The notes: generated from the letters alone by a model not told the origin. Shown: positions 10,518 through 20,711, counted from the stretch's first letter. The stretch: 64,000 nt of DNA from Gracilaria domingensis (GCA_022539475.1 VCMS01000190.1:59042-123041); one strand, 5' to 3'. Program-made: numbers and translations.

Positions 10518-10772
10518 ATGGTGCTCGAGTTGCAGAAAGATCGACGTAGACTTGATGAGATGATTTGGACTGCTATGGGGGAATTCGAGCGATTCTATGA
10601 AGACCCAAACATGAGCAAGGGCCGTGCAGTTTGGTCGTTGGTGTTGATCACTGCTCTTTGTTCTTTTCCTGAAAAAGATGGTTGCTATGATATGCAGTTT
10701 AGGAAACAAAAAACTCAGGGAGCTGCAGGAATGCATTCTGATGTGTTTTGGAGGAGTACACGAATAGTTTGA
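10518..10772 (+). CDS. Small ORF of unknown function, doubtful
   Basis: An 84-codon open frame starts with a charged helix (LQKDRRRLDEMIWTAMGEFE) that looks protein-like, while the C-terminal half is less convincing. It is divergent from the cysteine-repeat gene, 149 bp from that gene's start. I recognise no family. It may be a fragment of an exon. Confidence 0.25.
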   Translation: MVLELQKDRRRLDEMIWTAMGEFERFYEDPNMSKGRAVWSLVLITALCSFPEKDGCYDMQFRKQKTQGAAGMHSDVFWRSTRIV

Positions 10773-11434
10773 AGTGGGCTCTTTCTCTTTCCACATATCA
10801 CACGAAAAAAGTAAACGGAGGCGATTCAGTCAGAAAGCACGGAGGTGCATCCGAAAGTGATTGTTGGAGCGCTCCAATATACAGAATCCCTTGTTTTAGA
10901 TCCTGCTGAGGTCGCAGGAGGTACAGGTACCGTCGGCACGGTCGTAGATACGTAGATACGCGGGTGGGCGTGGCGCGGAGCACGCGGATCACTCGGACAA
11001 CCGACCCCACTTGCATGGGTTGCCATCCAAAGAGGATGTGGTACGTTTCACACTGTGGCATCGTGTGCACGTGGAACACCGTGAAGGACTGGACGAGGGC
11101 TAGACGTGCTCGTGACGTGGATCTACGCTGACAAATGGGCCAATGGGCGCGCGCCGAGTGCCCCGAAGCTATTTCGGTGTAGCTACGAAAGGTACCAAGG
11201 TAGCCGCCGAGCGATGCGGCGAACAAAACGTTTTACGGTTACCAATCCGCGCCGCCACCGCCATCGGCTCCATCTCCATCTCTCTCAAGTACTGCAACAA
11301 CTGTGGCAGACGTGTACACGTGGTACAACTACTGTCCAATTCCCTTTTCTGTTCTAGTTCGTACCGTTTGCTGAGGTATTCACTCCGCTTGGGACGTCTT
11401 TGGGGAAAGGCAGTTCACGTGGTTTACTGATTGT

Positions 11435-12109
11435 TCAACTTCGAACGTTCAGGAAGCAGCTTGCCTTAATTAAAGGACGTATTGATCGATGAACCTCTTT
11501 CTCGATCAACGTTTTCAACTCATTCTTGTTGGTGTTCTCTTTGGTAAAACGACAGAGCTGCGCCTCGGCCAAGCTCCTCATACAATCTGAAACTTGGTCC
11601 ATGCAATCTAAGACCGCGAGCACTCGCTTGGAGTGTAAAACAGCCATATTGTTCGCTCTTCGTTTCTTCCGAAGAGAACAAAATGGTACAGGACAGTCAC
11701 TCGATGAAAGTTGTTGACTGTTGCTGATTGGTTGAAGTTTGGCACAACTGGGTTCCAAACATGTTGTGATGTCGCTGTAGTATGCCAATGATAGAGTGGT
11801 TCCCAGAATCATCTTTCTGATACGGCTTGAGAGGTCTGAACGCTTCTTTTTGGTACGAAGTATTTGCTCGAATTTACGCTTCAGGCTTAGCCATGTGCGC
11901 GGAGGTCTGCTGTTGAGACGAGCGTACAAAGCGTAATCTGCTGCCACACGAGCCCAGTGGGAGTTTTGATGGGGCTGATGATGGACCACAAGATGCAGCA
12001 AGTGCTTGACGTCATTCGCGGAGTATTCTGTATGTGTAGGCCCGTAGTATGATGCCATTTCTTTGGGCCATGCCCAAATTCTATTGTGGGAGATACAGAA
12101 CGAAAGCAC
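11435..12109 (-). CDS. Myb/trihelix-like DNA-binding protein, Harbinger-type partner
   Basis: A 224-residue frame; the more likely start is the methionine at 12058 (MASYYGPTHTEYSANDV). Residues following that start show a Myb-like arrangement: a helix with LLHLVVHHQP, a tryptophan (HWARVAADY), then WLSLKRKFEQILRTKKK. This matches the pattern of Myb-like partners carried by Harbinger transposons. The C-terminal part contains a predicted helical region but no long coiled coil. The DDE transposase remnant at 12684-13451 lies on the same strand upstream, so both probably come from one element. A TATA-like sequence followed by CCCCC (plus-strand view) is at 12273-12286. Compared with the first element the gene order is different and no matching inverted ends were found. 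Confidence 0.5.
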   Translation of the reverse strand: MLSFCISHNRIWAWPKEMASYYGPTHTEYSANDVKHLLHLVVHHQPHQNSHWARVAADYALYARLNSRPPRTWLSLKRKFEQILRTKKKRSDLSSRIRKMILGTTLSLAYYSDITTCLEPSCAKLQPISNSQQLSSSDCPVPFCSLRKKRRANNMAVLHSKRVLAVLDCMDQVSDCMRSLAEAQLCRFTKENTNKNELKTLIEKEVHRSIRPLIKASCFLNVRS

Positions 12110-12393
12110 TGTTCTGCATTTAACAAGGTTTTGGTGCTGTTTTTGCTTGGTTTTCTATCTACATTGTTGAAGCATTGGAGGACAGTATCGTCTGGACATT
12201 TTAGGCTTTGCGCAAAATACTGCTGGCTTTGTGATTTTATTGATCTTTGTGTAGGTATAATTTCCTCTGAAGTATATACCCCCTACATCACAATATTGTC
12301 TGGCGTTCCTCTTGTCGTTTTTATTTGCCCAAAAGGTCTATTACTTAGTGTGGTTTGGCGCAACTCGTTGAAATCGATGGGAAGAATTTGTTG

Positions 12394-12687
12394 ATGAACC
12401 GCAGACTGACGCAAGGTCGTAGAAAGAAGGAAGACGAACACAAAGACATGGTCACTATGTACCAAATGTCTCTTCTAGAAGAACAAAGAGAGAGGAGGGA
12501 ACTACGCAAGCGCGAAGAAATGCGCAACGAACGTGAATTTAAGCGGGAAGAAGCTCGAATCGAGCGTGAGAGACAGAAGGAGGCGCGTGACGAAGCACGC
12601 CATGCCCGCACGATGGACGTGTTTATGATGTGCTTTGGTGCGAACCGTGGAGCGTTGGGTACTTTGTCTGAAAGGAAGGATAGCTAG
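12394..12687 (+). pseudogene. Charged coiled-coil remnant, C-terminus of a Myb-like transposon protein
   Basis: The frame encodes an almost pure Arg/Glu helix (REEMRNEREFKREEARIERE) followed by a short hydrophobic end. This is the usual C-terminal coiled coil of Myb-like proteins encoded by Harbinger elements. No Myb domain precedes it on the plus strand, so it appears to have lost its N-terminal part. Its stop codon overlaps the 3' end of the opposing transposase frame by 4 bp. It could derive from a different element than the neighbouring minus-strand Myb-like gene. Confidence 0.4.
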
Positions 12688-13555
12688 TGAAACAGAGACG
12701 ATGCGTTACAATCTAGTGCCGGTTTAAACACCGTTCTAATCTGATTCAACCCGACAAGACCGGTTCTTAGATTAAAAAGTAAAACTAGAGAAGTCAAGAA
12801 CATCTTTCGCTCTCCGTAAGGTTCATATCGAATTCGGTCAAGCAATCGCGGAAAACAAGATTGAAAGGCGCGCATGCCCCACTCAGCGCTCTGTCTGAGG
12901 GACGTAGCTTGCCTGCCTATCTGCACTTCCAGAGCGTTGTTTGCGTTTGTTGTAAACTGGGGACTGCTTTTGAGCAGAAACGGGTACCGCACTTTCGAGA
13001 AAGCGGAATCAATAACGCTCTTGCCACCCCATTCTGCATGAGCATTTGAAAGTTTCTCATACACCCCTGAATACTCCGCCACAGTCGAGTCATGTAAAGA
13101 GCCCGGTGCATTCAGTCCGCAAGCTATTATAATGCCAGTAGGACTGAATGAAAGCACGTTGCTTACGTAGTGATCATGGGTCCAGCCATTGTAGAACCAG
13201 CTCTGTACAATTTCATCGCCGCACTTCTGCAATCGCAGTTTCACTCCATCGGCAAAGCAATAAACCTTTTCCAGCAATGGGTAGTTTACTCGTATCAAAG
13301 CCATTGCTGTTTGAGCTTCGTCCTTCGTCGGCATTCGCACTGCTGCGATAGCGTCTTTTTTGAAAAGACTGACGAATATCTGCCTTGCAAACCTTACGTA
13401 TAGAGAAGAAACGCTTGATGTAGTCCCAAAGATAAGAGATAAGTTCATCAAAGAACCTCATGTCCTTGTGTGGGCCAAAAATAGCCCCAATGCTGTTGCA
13501 GCATCCATTAATCGGGGCCTCCCTTGTGAGGCGTTTGATCTTAATCTAACGTAGC
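12684..13555 (-). pseudogene. DDE (Harbinger-like) transposase, 5' end frameshifted
   Basis: The main frame (13451 to 12684, 255 residues) holds the whole catalytic core: YCFADGV with D68, NAPGSLHDSTV, SVIDSAF with D148, and SAEWGMRAFQSCF with E190. These correspond to the DDE_4/PIF-type triad. Upstream of about 13400 the protein-like sequence continues in a different frame, through 13461 to about 13555 (NSIGAIFGPHKDMRFFDELI). A frameshift or an unrecognised intron therefore separates the N-terminal region from the core. I favour decay. The same strand carries a Myb-like gene downstream. Confidence 0.6.
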
Positions 13556-15551
13556 CACACCTTGTGTATGGTGTAAAACGATTAAACGCAGATTTGAACT
13601 TTTGTAGTACATAGTTAAAGCACTGTAGTTCAATCCCGTTAGCGTTATTAAAGAAGCTTCGGAGCCGTTCCCGTACAGAAAGAAGAAAGGAGATTGTTTT
13701 GGAAATCGTAGCGCAATTCGTATCGCTTTCCCTTTTCTTTTGCGCTGCTCATGCCCTTTAAGCGTCGAACTGAACGTTGGCACTCTGTAGTGGTTCAATA
13801 ACAGATGGGGGGGACAAGGAAGCATCGAGAAAGACAGCGGAGATATCGAAGATGAAGAGAGCGGTTGCAAGGTTGTCGCGCAGAGAAGTATTTTTGGGAA
13901 TGGGGAACCATCATGGTTCCCCATTCCCATGCATGATGCATACTCCTGACAAAAGTGTTGGGAGCTTGAGATGAGAATTGAGTGCTCTAAATTTTCAGAA
14001 CGAACGGGAATGCACAAACGGTCAAACGCTTAAAATTGTGTCTTTGTGATTTATGTTTTCAGGAGACGCCCAGTCATTCGAAGTGTCATTTTGGTGCTAG
14101 TTAGTCAGTCACAGATACGGGCTTGGTTTTTTCAAGCAAAACTTTTGATTCGCTCGAAAGCAGCTTAGCCCGTTCGTTAGTAGGAGCTATGCTACTAGAA
14201 ACTTGAGACTCACCAGTTTGACAACTTATTAAAAGGCTTACGAAAGAGCTGTTATAGGTATTGCGGATGCTTTCCGAGCATAATAATTTGAGGTTAGGTG
14301 GAAGTGTTTGATGTATTCCATTGCGATCCATCGGTAGCAACCAATGAGAAGATCTAAGTTGTATCATTCCAAAGACATATAGCATTACTGGACCTCTCAA
14401 GAACCGCGCATCGGCACTTGGTTACAAACTGCAACTACAGAGCAAGTTGTACGTCGGCGTGTCATCGCCTTGCGAGCGTTTTCTGTTTGACATCATTGCA
14501 AGGTTGTCCTTCTTTCAACCACTCCAAAGCCCTCCTGGATGGCACATGTGTACTGAGTTGTCGGAGAGAAAACGACACAGGGGTACAATACTAATGGATA
14601 TGTGCAATCTTATCATTTCCTTATTCTCGCCCTCCAGATTGGTAGATCCGAGGTTTCTTCATGTGATGGGGCATGTTCATTTTCTTCCTCTTACATTCCT
14701 ACGATACGACGTGTCCGATGATAGAAAAGGTATTCTGTTTAGCACGGCACGCTGTCTCAATAGGCTTGATGTCTTTCAATGAGAAAAACCCTTCCGTCTT
14801 CCAGCTTATTACTTGGGACCTCAGTCTCAATTAAGTGAGGTTACGGAACTGTCGACACTCTTTTCTAAACATATCCGCCAAACTGTCAGCACATTGAAGT
14901 GTTCATGGTTCACTGCTCTGACTAAACTACATTACACGAAGAAATTCTTTAACATGCTGGGCATCGTTTCTCCATTACAACGTGTGAAATAGATCCTGGC
15001 AGTTTGCCCTTTGCGTTCCGGGATGTATATCTTCAGAAACGGGAAGATTCGATGTTGATTGATACGGTTCAGTCGCTACCATCCAATTCTTGTCGAAATC
15101 GTTTGCGGATGCTGCAGAAGTGCATCGCAATGATCAGTCGTTAATCTCTTTCTCAAGCAAAATTAAACGTGTTAGCCACCTTGGCACGCTCGTTGGCTCC
15201 TTGATGGTGCCAATCATCGGAACCGCAAAACATATTTCTACCGTTTATTGCTTACTACAGGAACAGAATCATACTTAATGCTGCTCATGCACTTTTCGTG
15301 CCCAAATTCCGTCGTCGTCGTCATTTGAAGCTCTTGTCAACGTCGAATTCTTCAAAGGGGCACGCGTGTCTTTGTATTGCAAAAACCCGCAGATGATGCC
15401 TCCAAGATTCAGCATGAATATATATAAATCCGACGTGTGACATCCAGGCTCCTTTATATGCAAGCGACGAAATAGAAACGCTTATCTTTCGTCAACGAGT
15501 TCAGCTCTTTTTTGGATCCGAACCCTTATTACGACATTCGCTGTATGACGC
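13556..15551. other. Intergenic region with one perfect palindrome
   Basis: About 2 kb without a recognisable gene. Frames at 14101-14400 and 14447-14782 have no domain-like content. The one clear structure is the 33-bp odd palindrome at 13896-13928. Confidence 0.4.
13896..13928. repeat. 33-bp perfect odd palindrome
   Basis: The left arm GGGAATGGGGAACCAT and its exact reverse complement are separated by a single C. It would extrude as a 16-bp hairpin. Confidence 0.9.
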
Positions 15552-15558
15552 TATAAAG
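15552..15558 (+). promoter_or_regulatory. TATA box of the proline-rich secreted protein gene
   Basis: TATAAAG, 119 bp before the ATG at 15671. Confidence 0.5.
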
Positions 15559-15670
15559 CAAAGACCTTCCAGCGGCTTTCCGGGCAAACCCTCTTAACCC
15601 AAACGGCAGCTTCTCTACGTGAACCTAGTGTCTTCACCGACTTTACGCTGTGCATTCCCGTTACCACTCG

Positions 15671-16171
15671 ATGATGATGAAGCTATTCACTGTCTTTGTT
15701 CTCCTGTGCTGCGTTATCTTCAACGTCAAAGCGCAGGCGCCCGATCCGGTTGGTCAGGGAGCTGAATTCCTGCAACCTCTTCCACCGCCGGCGTCAACTA
15801 CGACGAGGCCGTTCATATCGTCATCCAGCCCGAAAAGGAAGCCGAGGTTTTTCATCACGTTTGTGAGGCGAACTCCAATGCCGACTCCAATGATGATGAG
15901 TCCGGAGCCAGTAGCTGTGACGATGGAGCCTGTGGATCCTATTGATTTCATTCCGTCCCCGATGGCCCCTCCGGGTTCTGCTCTTCCGAGTCCCGTAATT
16001 ACTCCGCTGCCTGTGTTTTCCGCTTTTCCTATTCCTTCCCCATCTGTCCTGCCTGAACTTGTGTTCCCTCCAATTCTCGATGAAATGGACGGTGAGCCCG
16101 CGCCTACGGACGTGGTCATTATTGATTTTATCACTACGGAACCGTCTCCGTCTCCTTTGTTTGAGTACTAA
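15671..16171 (+). CDS. Secreted proline-rich low-complexity protein
   Basis: I take the first of three consecutive methionines at 15671 as start, giving MMMKLFTVFVLLCCVIFNVKA, a strong signal peptide of about 21 residues; an in-frame ATG lies 21 bp upstream. The mature ~145 residues are rich in Pro, Ser, Thr and Met (repeated PMPTPMMM-, PSPS-like tracts), with few charges before an acidic end. No domain is recognised. Such sequences are common in algal and plant extracellular matrix proteins, where Pro/Ser/Thr can be glycosylated; a wall or matrix role here is inference. The frame is intact and a TATA box sits 119 bp upstream. Confidence 0.6.
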   Translation: MMMKLFTVFVLLCCVIFNVKAQAPDPVGQGAEFLQPLPPPASTTTRPFISSSSPKRKPRFFITFVRRTPMPTPMMMSPEPVAVTMEPVDPIDFIPSPMAPPGSALPSPVITPLPVFSAFPIPSPSVLPELVFPPILDEMDGEPAPTDVVIIDFITTEPSPSPLFEY

Positions 16172-16285
16172 CGATGTTGTTAGCTAGATCGGATCGTGTG
16201 TTCTGCAACTAGACATACCAAGTAGCGAGCCATGAAACAGCAAATCATTAAAGGAATGCGTTTCATAGAGATCAAAGAGGGCGGC

Positions 16286-16342
16286 AATGGCGGGGGAATG
16301 AACCATAATATATGGTGATTGTTATTCCCCTCATTCGCCATT
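16286..16342. repeat. Imperfect inverted repeat, AATGGCG arms
   Basis: AATGGCG then GGGGAAT on the left pair with ATTCCCC and CGCCATT on the right, with a 5-nt bulge (TCATT) and a central AT-rich loop. Confidence 0.6.
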
Positions 16343-16730
16343 TCGTCAATCCCCAGCGGTAGCAGTTCGCATGCGAAAGGGCCCTTGCCCGTAGCTCCTC
16401 ATGCTTGGTAGTCGAAAGGCATGGGTGAGAAGCACACCGTTACCCCACATACATTGCTGTCAATTGACGAAGGCGTGCCCCCATTTTCATGGATACCGTT
16501 GCTCTATATATACGTTGCTCCGAAATGAGGAGCTTGTGTAAGGAAGACCACTGTAATCAAATCTGATTGATATCGTGTGTAACGTGTACGACGTGGACCT
16601 CCATGGCCCCTGCGCAGGTGTTGACTTACATTGGCTGTAACTGCTGCCGACATGCACGTGTATTTGTTCTGGTGGCGGATCCACCTTGGCGCCGCACACA
16701 GCGCCAGCGATCTGGTAAGTTCATCCCACG

Positions 16731-17750
16731 ATGCCAACAAATTCGGGCCCCACGCACGGCCCGACCGCGTCTGTGACGCTTCACTTCGATGGAAGCGCCT
16801 CCCCGAACGGCGACCGCTCTGACATCTCCGCCAGCGCCGCGATCGCAGACATCACGCACGACGATGGAAGCACGCACACGCTCTCAACGGGCGGCCCGCT
16901 CGGCTCGGTCACCAGCAACGAAGCCGAGTACATCGCTCTTATCCACGGACTGCGCTCCCTTCTCGCCTACCTGCACGTGAAACGCATCCGCTACTCCTTC
17001 GTCACTCTGAAGATTCGGGGCGACAGCCAGCTCGTCATCAACCAACTCAATGGCCGGAACCGCGTTTCGGCCGACAATCTGCAGCCGCTCTTTGCGCTGG
17101 CGAGAAGTCTGGCCGACTGCTTTCTGGACGTCAAATGCATCCACTGTCCCCGCTCACAAAACAAGCGCGCCGATCGACTCGCGAACACCATCAGAGCAAG
17201 CGCGAGCCCCTCATGCGCCAGGGCCGTGTACTACCCAAATCTATGTGCTGTGATACCGGTCAGGATTCTCGGGAAGCACACCTTGGCTTCCAACGACATA
17301 CTCACGAGTGGAAATGATCCCAACAACTACATAGACGCCCGCTTCCTACGCTCGCTCTCCATGGGTAAGTCTCTCTACCTCAACATGCGCTCAGTCTTGC
17401 CGCTGTCGCTGCTTGTCGGCAAGACTATGATGACGATTCTTGGCTCCGTCAGCTTGAGTATGCGAGTGGAGTGGGTGAATGCGGAGCCGGATTCTACCAC
17501 CACCGAGTTTCTGGTTGTGCATCGTTTTCCCGTGCCTGTGCATGTTTCGACACATCATCCGCGCATGCCGAAGGTTCCGCCCGATGGCATTCGATTCTCA
17601 GATTATCCGTCGTTTGAGGCAGGAAGCTTTCCGGAACGCTTTGCGGAGCATGAGTATTGGCACTCGAATACTATCTTCATTGGGTCGTCGTTCATGAGCG
17701 GGCCTTCTGCAGACGACGAAGACTACGAACTTGACGGTTTGCAGAGCTAA
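16731..17750 (+). CDS. Stand-alone RNase H-like (RVT_3) protein
   Basis: This 339-residue protein has an RNase HI fold in its N-terminal half, cutting RNA in RNA/DNA hybrids if active. The catalytic acidic residues are in place: D20 (LHFDGS), E66 (NEAEY), D98 (IRGDSQLV) and D148 (NKRADRLAN). Residues ~165-339 form a second part with no family I recognise; it contains hydrophobic beta-like stretches (LSLLVGKTMMTILGSVSLSM) and a C-terminal acidic tail. Proteins of the plant RVT_3 type are usually about 150-250 residues, so the extra half is unusual. No reverse transcriptase is next to it, so a free cellular enzyme is more likely than a retroelement part. The sequence is more GC-rich than its surroundings. 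The ATG at 16731 is the first after an in-frame stop at 16716. Confidence 0.75.
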   Translation: MPTNSGPTHGPTASVTLHFDGSASPNGDRSDISASAAIADITHDDGSTHTLSTGGPLGSVTSNEAEYIALIHGLRSLLAYLHVKRIRYSFVTLKIRGDSQLVINQLNGRNRVSADNLQPLFALARSLADCFLDVKCIHCPRSQNKRADRLANTIRASASPSCARAVYYPNLCAVIPVRILGKHTLASNDILTSGNDPNNYIDARFLRSLSMGKSLYLNMRSVLPLSLLVGKTMMTILGSVSLSMRVEWVNAEPDSTTTEFLVVHRFPVPVHVSTHHPRMPKVPPDGIRFSDYPSFEAGSFPERFAEHEYWHSNTIFIGSSFMSGPSADDEDYELDGLQS

Positions 17751-18121
17751 CTTCGTTATTCAGATCGTCATGGTACGCGTATCTTTTGCGTTCTCCATTC
17801 TTTATTGCATCACCGCGCATACAAGCCTACGTTTGTTTTCTCATTGCTTCTTTAGCTGAATCATTTGCTGTGCTCTTTTCCTAAATCGTATCAACATACG
17901 GATTGTAAGTGAAGGCATACGCTTAGCTGTAACTTTAGAGCACGGAATGTTCCCGGTGAAATTCTTCGGCGGCAAACAGCGTAGCATTCGATGGTATCGA
18001 ATCGATACCCATTCAGAATCTCGACTTGTGATTTAGATATATCGACTACATGAGCAATCTCCATTCATCATCATCACGATGTGTGGTCGTCGCCGCAGTT
18101 GATGTATACATGTGTACAGGT
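17751..18121. other. Intergenic region, no gene
   Basis: A small hairpin (GGTATCG..CGATACC) lies at 17993-18009. Nothing else is visible. Confidence 0.4.
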
Positions 18122-18532
18122 ATGACTATTGAAATATTTCGTTACCGTTATAGAGGATCAGCGAAAGATTTGAAAGCTGAAGATCGATGTCAGATATCGA
18201 CTGCAACATGGATGATGGCTGAAGCGGCCAAACGTGTAGAGTACACACCGTGTGAGGCGAACAACGTTGAGTTTACGCCCTTCGCTTTTGACGTCCATGG
18301 AGGCCTCGGAGACGCAGGAAAACAGTTTGCTCGCCGTATCATTGAGTACGTGAGCGGAGTACGCGGAACAAACCCTGTCACCGAATACCACACCTTCGTG
18401 CTCAGCCTAGAGCCCTATTGCGGTGTCCCAGCTGATAGCAACGAATCTCGCAACTGCAGTGGTACGAAACGCATGGACAGGTGTGGCCTAGGATATATAT
18501 ACCCCCTACTTCTATTGATGAGTTGCTATTGA
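18122..18532 (+). pseudogene. Possible C-terminal relic of a non-LTR reverse transcriptase ORF
   Basis: The frame includes AEAAKRVEYTPCEANNVEF followed by TPFAFDVHGGLGDAGKQF. This resembles the conserved stretch downstream of the reverse transcriptase in many LINE-type proteins (an alanine-rich K..KY segment, then FxPFxxxxxGGxG). No reverse transcriptase domain precedes it and the tail after about 18420 loses similarity. I therefore regard it as a short retroelement relic. The resemblance is from memory of the family pattern and is weak. Confidence 0.3.
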
Positions 18533-19366
18533 TCTTCCGTAAACGCTTTGCCTCTCTGAGTGGGGTCCGATTTGCTCTGGGGTGTGAACTTCCAATTGTC
18601 ACATCTCAAGATCGATGGTTCGTGCCAGTTGTCTACCGATGGGACAATCACAATAGTTTTCGACATAGATCTCTGAGTTGGCACCCGCTTTGCTACATTG
18701 TGGTCCGCTAACATTGATCTAGCGCTCAGATATCTATTATGGAAAAACCACTGAGCAACTCCGGCGCTCTGCCTGGTCCTCTGTACTGTGTCTCAACCCT
18801 TTTATATCTATCCTTGACGAATCTGAGGAGGTACCGATGCGATTCAGTGCATTCGTCTCGTCGTGAGCGCCAGACAACCAAAGCTCGCCCCACAGTCGAT
18901 GATCCACATGACCGAAGCTCCCGGCAGGATTCTTCGCAAGCCAATACTTGTCGCCCCGACTCATAGCTTCGCGGCAATTTTCCTTATTAAAAGCCTCCCA
19001 CTCGTTCACATCAATGCCTCATATTCACTCCTCCCTCGTGAGTCTCACCAATCATCTCGTGCTCTTGACCAGTCTGGCAGTGTGTGTGAACAGGCAGGAC
19101 ATCAGACTATCCTCAGACCCATAATTCTCTGATTATTTCCGCGGACCTGAATGATAGTACCCAGCCTAAAACGATGTCATCTTGCAAAGACATCTGGCAC
19201 TTCAGAAAGGATTTCGGAAATTAATAAGCAAGTATAGAGAAAGAATAAAAGGTCCTCTATACTGACTACGTGGAGAGTCTCCAACTAAACATAGACTACA
19301 ATAAAAGAGTTCTCTTAACTCTAAAGCTTCATAGTCCATGTAACAGATGCTTAAGTTGAGTTCGTT

Positions 19367-19931
19367 CTACTTTCGATAGGATTCTATGAGCTCTCTCTCA
19401 ATTCTCTCCATCTCTTTTTTTTCCATTTCACATTTTGGATGATGGTCCACAATTTCCCGCCTCGTAAAATCAACTTGGCAAAATTCGCATCGAATATAAT
19501 AGTGATCGTTCGAAGCATGAATTTTCAAAGCGCGAGGATCATAGTTTTTAAATCCGCATTTCTTACATACGTAAACGGTTCTTACAATATGAGCCTGCAA
19601 AAGAAGAAAGAAGAAATTGTCAGCAATGTGTTCATTCTTCCCAATGCCTCAGTGTCTGGAAAATAAAAAGACGTACCTTTACATGCTCGTCTATTGAACA
19701 CTTGTCAACTTCCTCGCCGCATTCAGGGCAAGTCACGTACCTATCCTTGTGACTATGTCTAGATATGTGATCCCTCATCTCTTCCATTGTGTTGTAAACT
19801 TTATTACAGTAGTCACATATGAGCCAGGTCTTACTGGGGTCACGATTAGGCTTTACTCGGTTGAGCCTTTCCTCCATTTTGTGGAAGAAGCCAGGAGGCA
19901 ATTTTGGAAAGCGTGGGCGATCATGACTCAT
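19367..19931 (-). CDS. Four-finger C2H2-like zinc finger protein, two exons
   Basis: Two minus-strand exons join into a 160-residue protein. Exon 1 is 19931-19677 and exon 2 is 19594-19367; the 82-bp intron has a GTACGT donor and a pyrimidine-rich TTTTGCAG acceptor in phase 0. Exon 1 carries CDYCNKVYNTMEEMRDHISR.. and CPECGEEVDKCSIDEH; exon 2 carries CKKCGFKNYDPRALKIH and CEFCQVDFTRREIVDHH. All are C2H2-like zinc knuckles. A basic/acidic helix ends the chain (EKKEMERIERELIESYRK). The number and spacing suggest nucleic acid binding, but no target can be named. The splice junction restores one continuous frame, which strongly supports this model. Start ATG (MSHDRPRF) is the first in frame. Confidence 0.75.
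19595..19676 (-). other. 82-bp intron in the zinc finger gene
   Basis: Donor GTACGT at 19676-19671 and acceptor TTGCAG ending at 19595 on the minus strand. Removing it joins the two finger-coding frames exactly. Confidence 0.75.
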
Positions 19932-20098
19932 TTTGAGCTTTTCCGGATGCTGTTGGACACACTAAACTTGTTCGTACCTGCGCGATACGTTACTGAGAAA
20001 GTACATAGGTGAGGTTGGGCGCTTAAATAGGACGAGAATTGTTAGCACACATATGTTTCTGTTATGTGTCTTTGCAGGAACTAGCCTTTATGAGATGT

Positions 20099-20174
20099 AT
20101 TCCAGCTTTAATGGGCGGATGATCAAAGTGGGAGATATTCCTGCTTTAATGGGCGGATGGTCAAAATGGGCGAT
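20099..20174 (+). repeat. Two tandem 38-bp repeats
   Basis: Two adjacent copies share ATTCC.GCTTTAATGGGCGG and the bases that follow, with four or five differences. Confidence 0.8.
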
Positions 20175-20528
20175 TGGAGTCTTGCTCGAACTTCTTTCGG
20201 CAACATTTGCTTCTATATAGTTCTTGGCAGATTTGAACAATCCTTTATGACATGAAGGGGTTTTTCTCTATATCACTATATTATCAAAAAATTATAGCTC
20301 CATTAATGTCATCGATTCTTGCATAACGTGAGGGCCTCTAGTCAGCAGCAAAGACTTCAGTGGAGCTGAGTTCACGTCATCGAGGTACAGCGACCAAGAC
20401 ACGGGTTCCCACTTCGTGCTGATGACCAGCGAGCAGTGCAAGGAACGGAGGATTGTCATTAAAAACGCGCAACTGAACAAATCTTGGTATATCTACCAGC
20501 ATTGGGAGCGTGGGGACAGAAAAGTGAT

Positions 20529-20616
20529 GGGTCTGTAGCTCAATTGGTAGAGTGCTCCCTTAGCATGGGAGAGGTACCGGGATCGAATGCCACTGCCGAA
20601 TGGCCCGGCAGATCCA
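20529..20616 (+). tRNA. tRNA-Ala (AGC) with a 15-nt insertion in the T-loop
   Basis: All arms are present. The acceptor is GGGTCTG with CAGATCC (one G-T pair), the D-arm is GCTC/GAGT and the anticodon stem CTCCC/GGGAG holds loop TTAGCAT (anticodon AGC). T-stem CCGGG (20577-20581) pairs with CCCGG (20604-20608). Between the T-stem strands lie 22 nt instead of 7: ATCGAAT, which matches the usual eukaryotic tRNA-Ala T-loop, plus 15 extra nt at 20589-20603. Removing them gives a canonical 72-nt tRNA plus discriminator A. A run of T ends the gene (20620-20625), the Pol III stop. The second copy at 21007-21094 has the same exon sequence but a different 15-nt insert, which argues for an excised intron rather than a pseudogene. 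Exact splice points could shift by a few nt. Confidence 0.85.
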
Positions 20617-20711
20617 ACACCTTTTTTCGCTTAGAGTTGCTGGCCTGACCGGGCCATAAGCGAAAGGAAAGACTATCTTGTGGGCGCGGCAGAAAGTGTA
20701 GTGAACGGGAT

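Larger units (their letters stand above)
11435..13555 (-). mobile_element. Damaged second Harbinger-like element, ends not found
   Basis: A DDE transposase remnant, a Myb-like gene and a coiled-coil remnant lie together. No inverted ends or TWA duplication could be identified by eye, so the borders given are just the outer coding limits. Confidence 0.45.

Noticed and set aside
12086-12394. Hydrophobic plus-strand frame over the Myb-like gene's 5' region
   Set aside because: Opposite to better-supported features and without coding-like content.
16714-16719. GTAAGT just before the RNase H start codon, resembling a splice donor
   Set aside because: The coding frame begins at 16731 with an in-frame stop just upstream, and no matching exon on the left was found.
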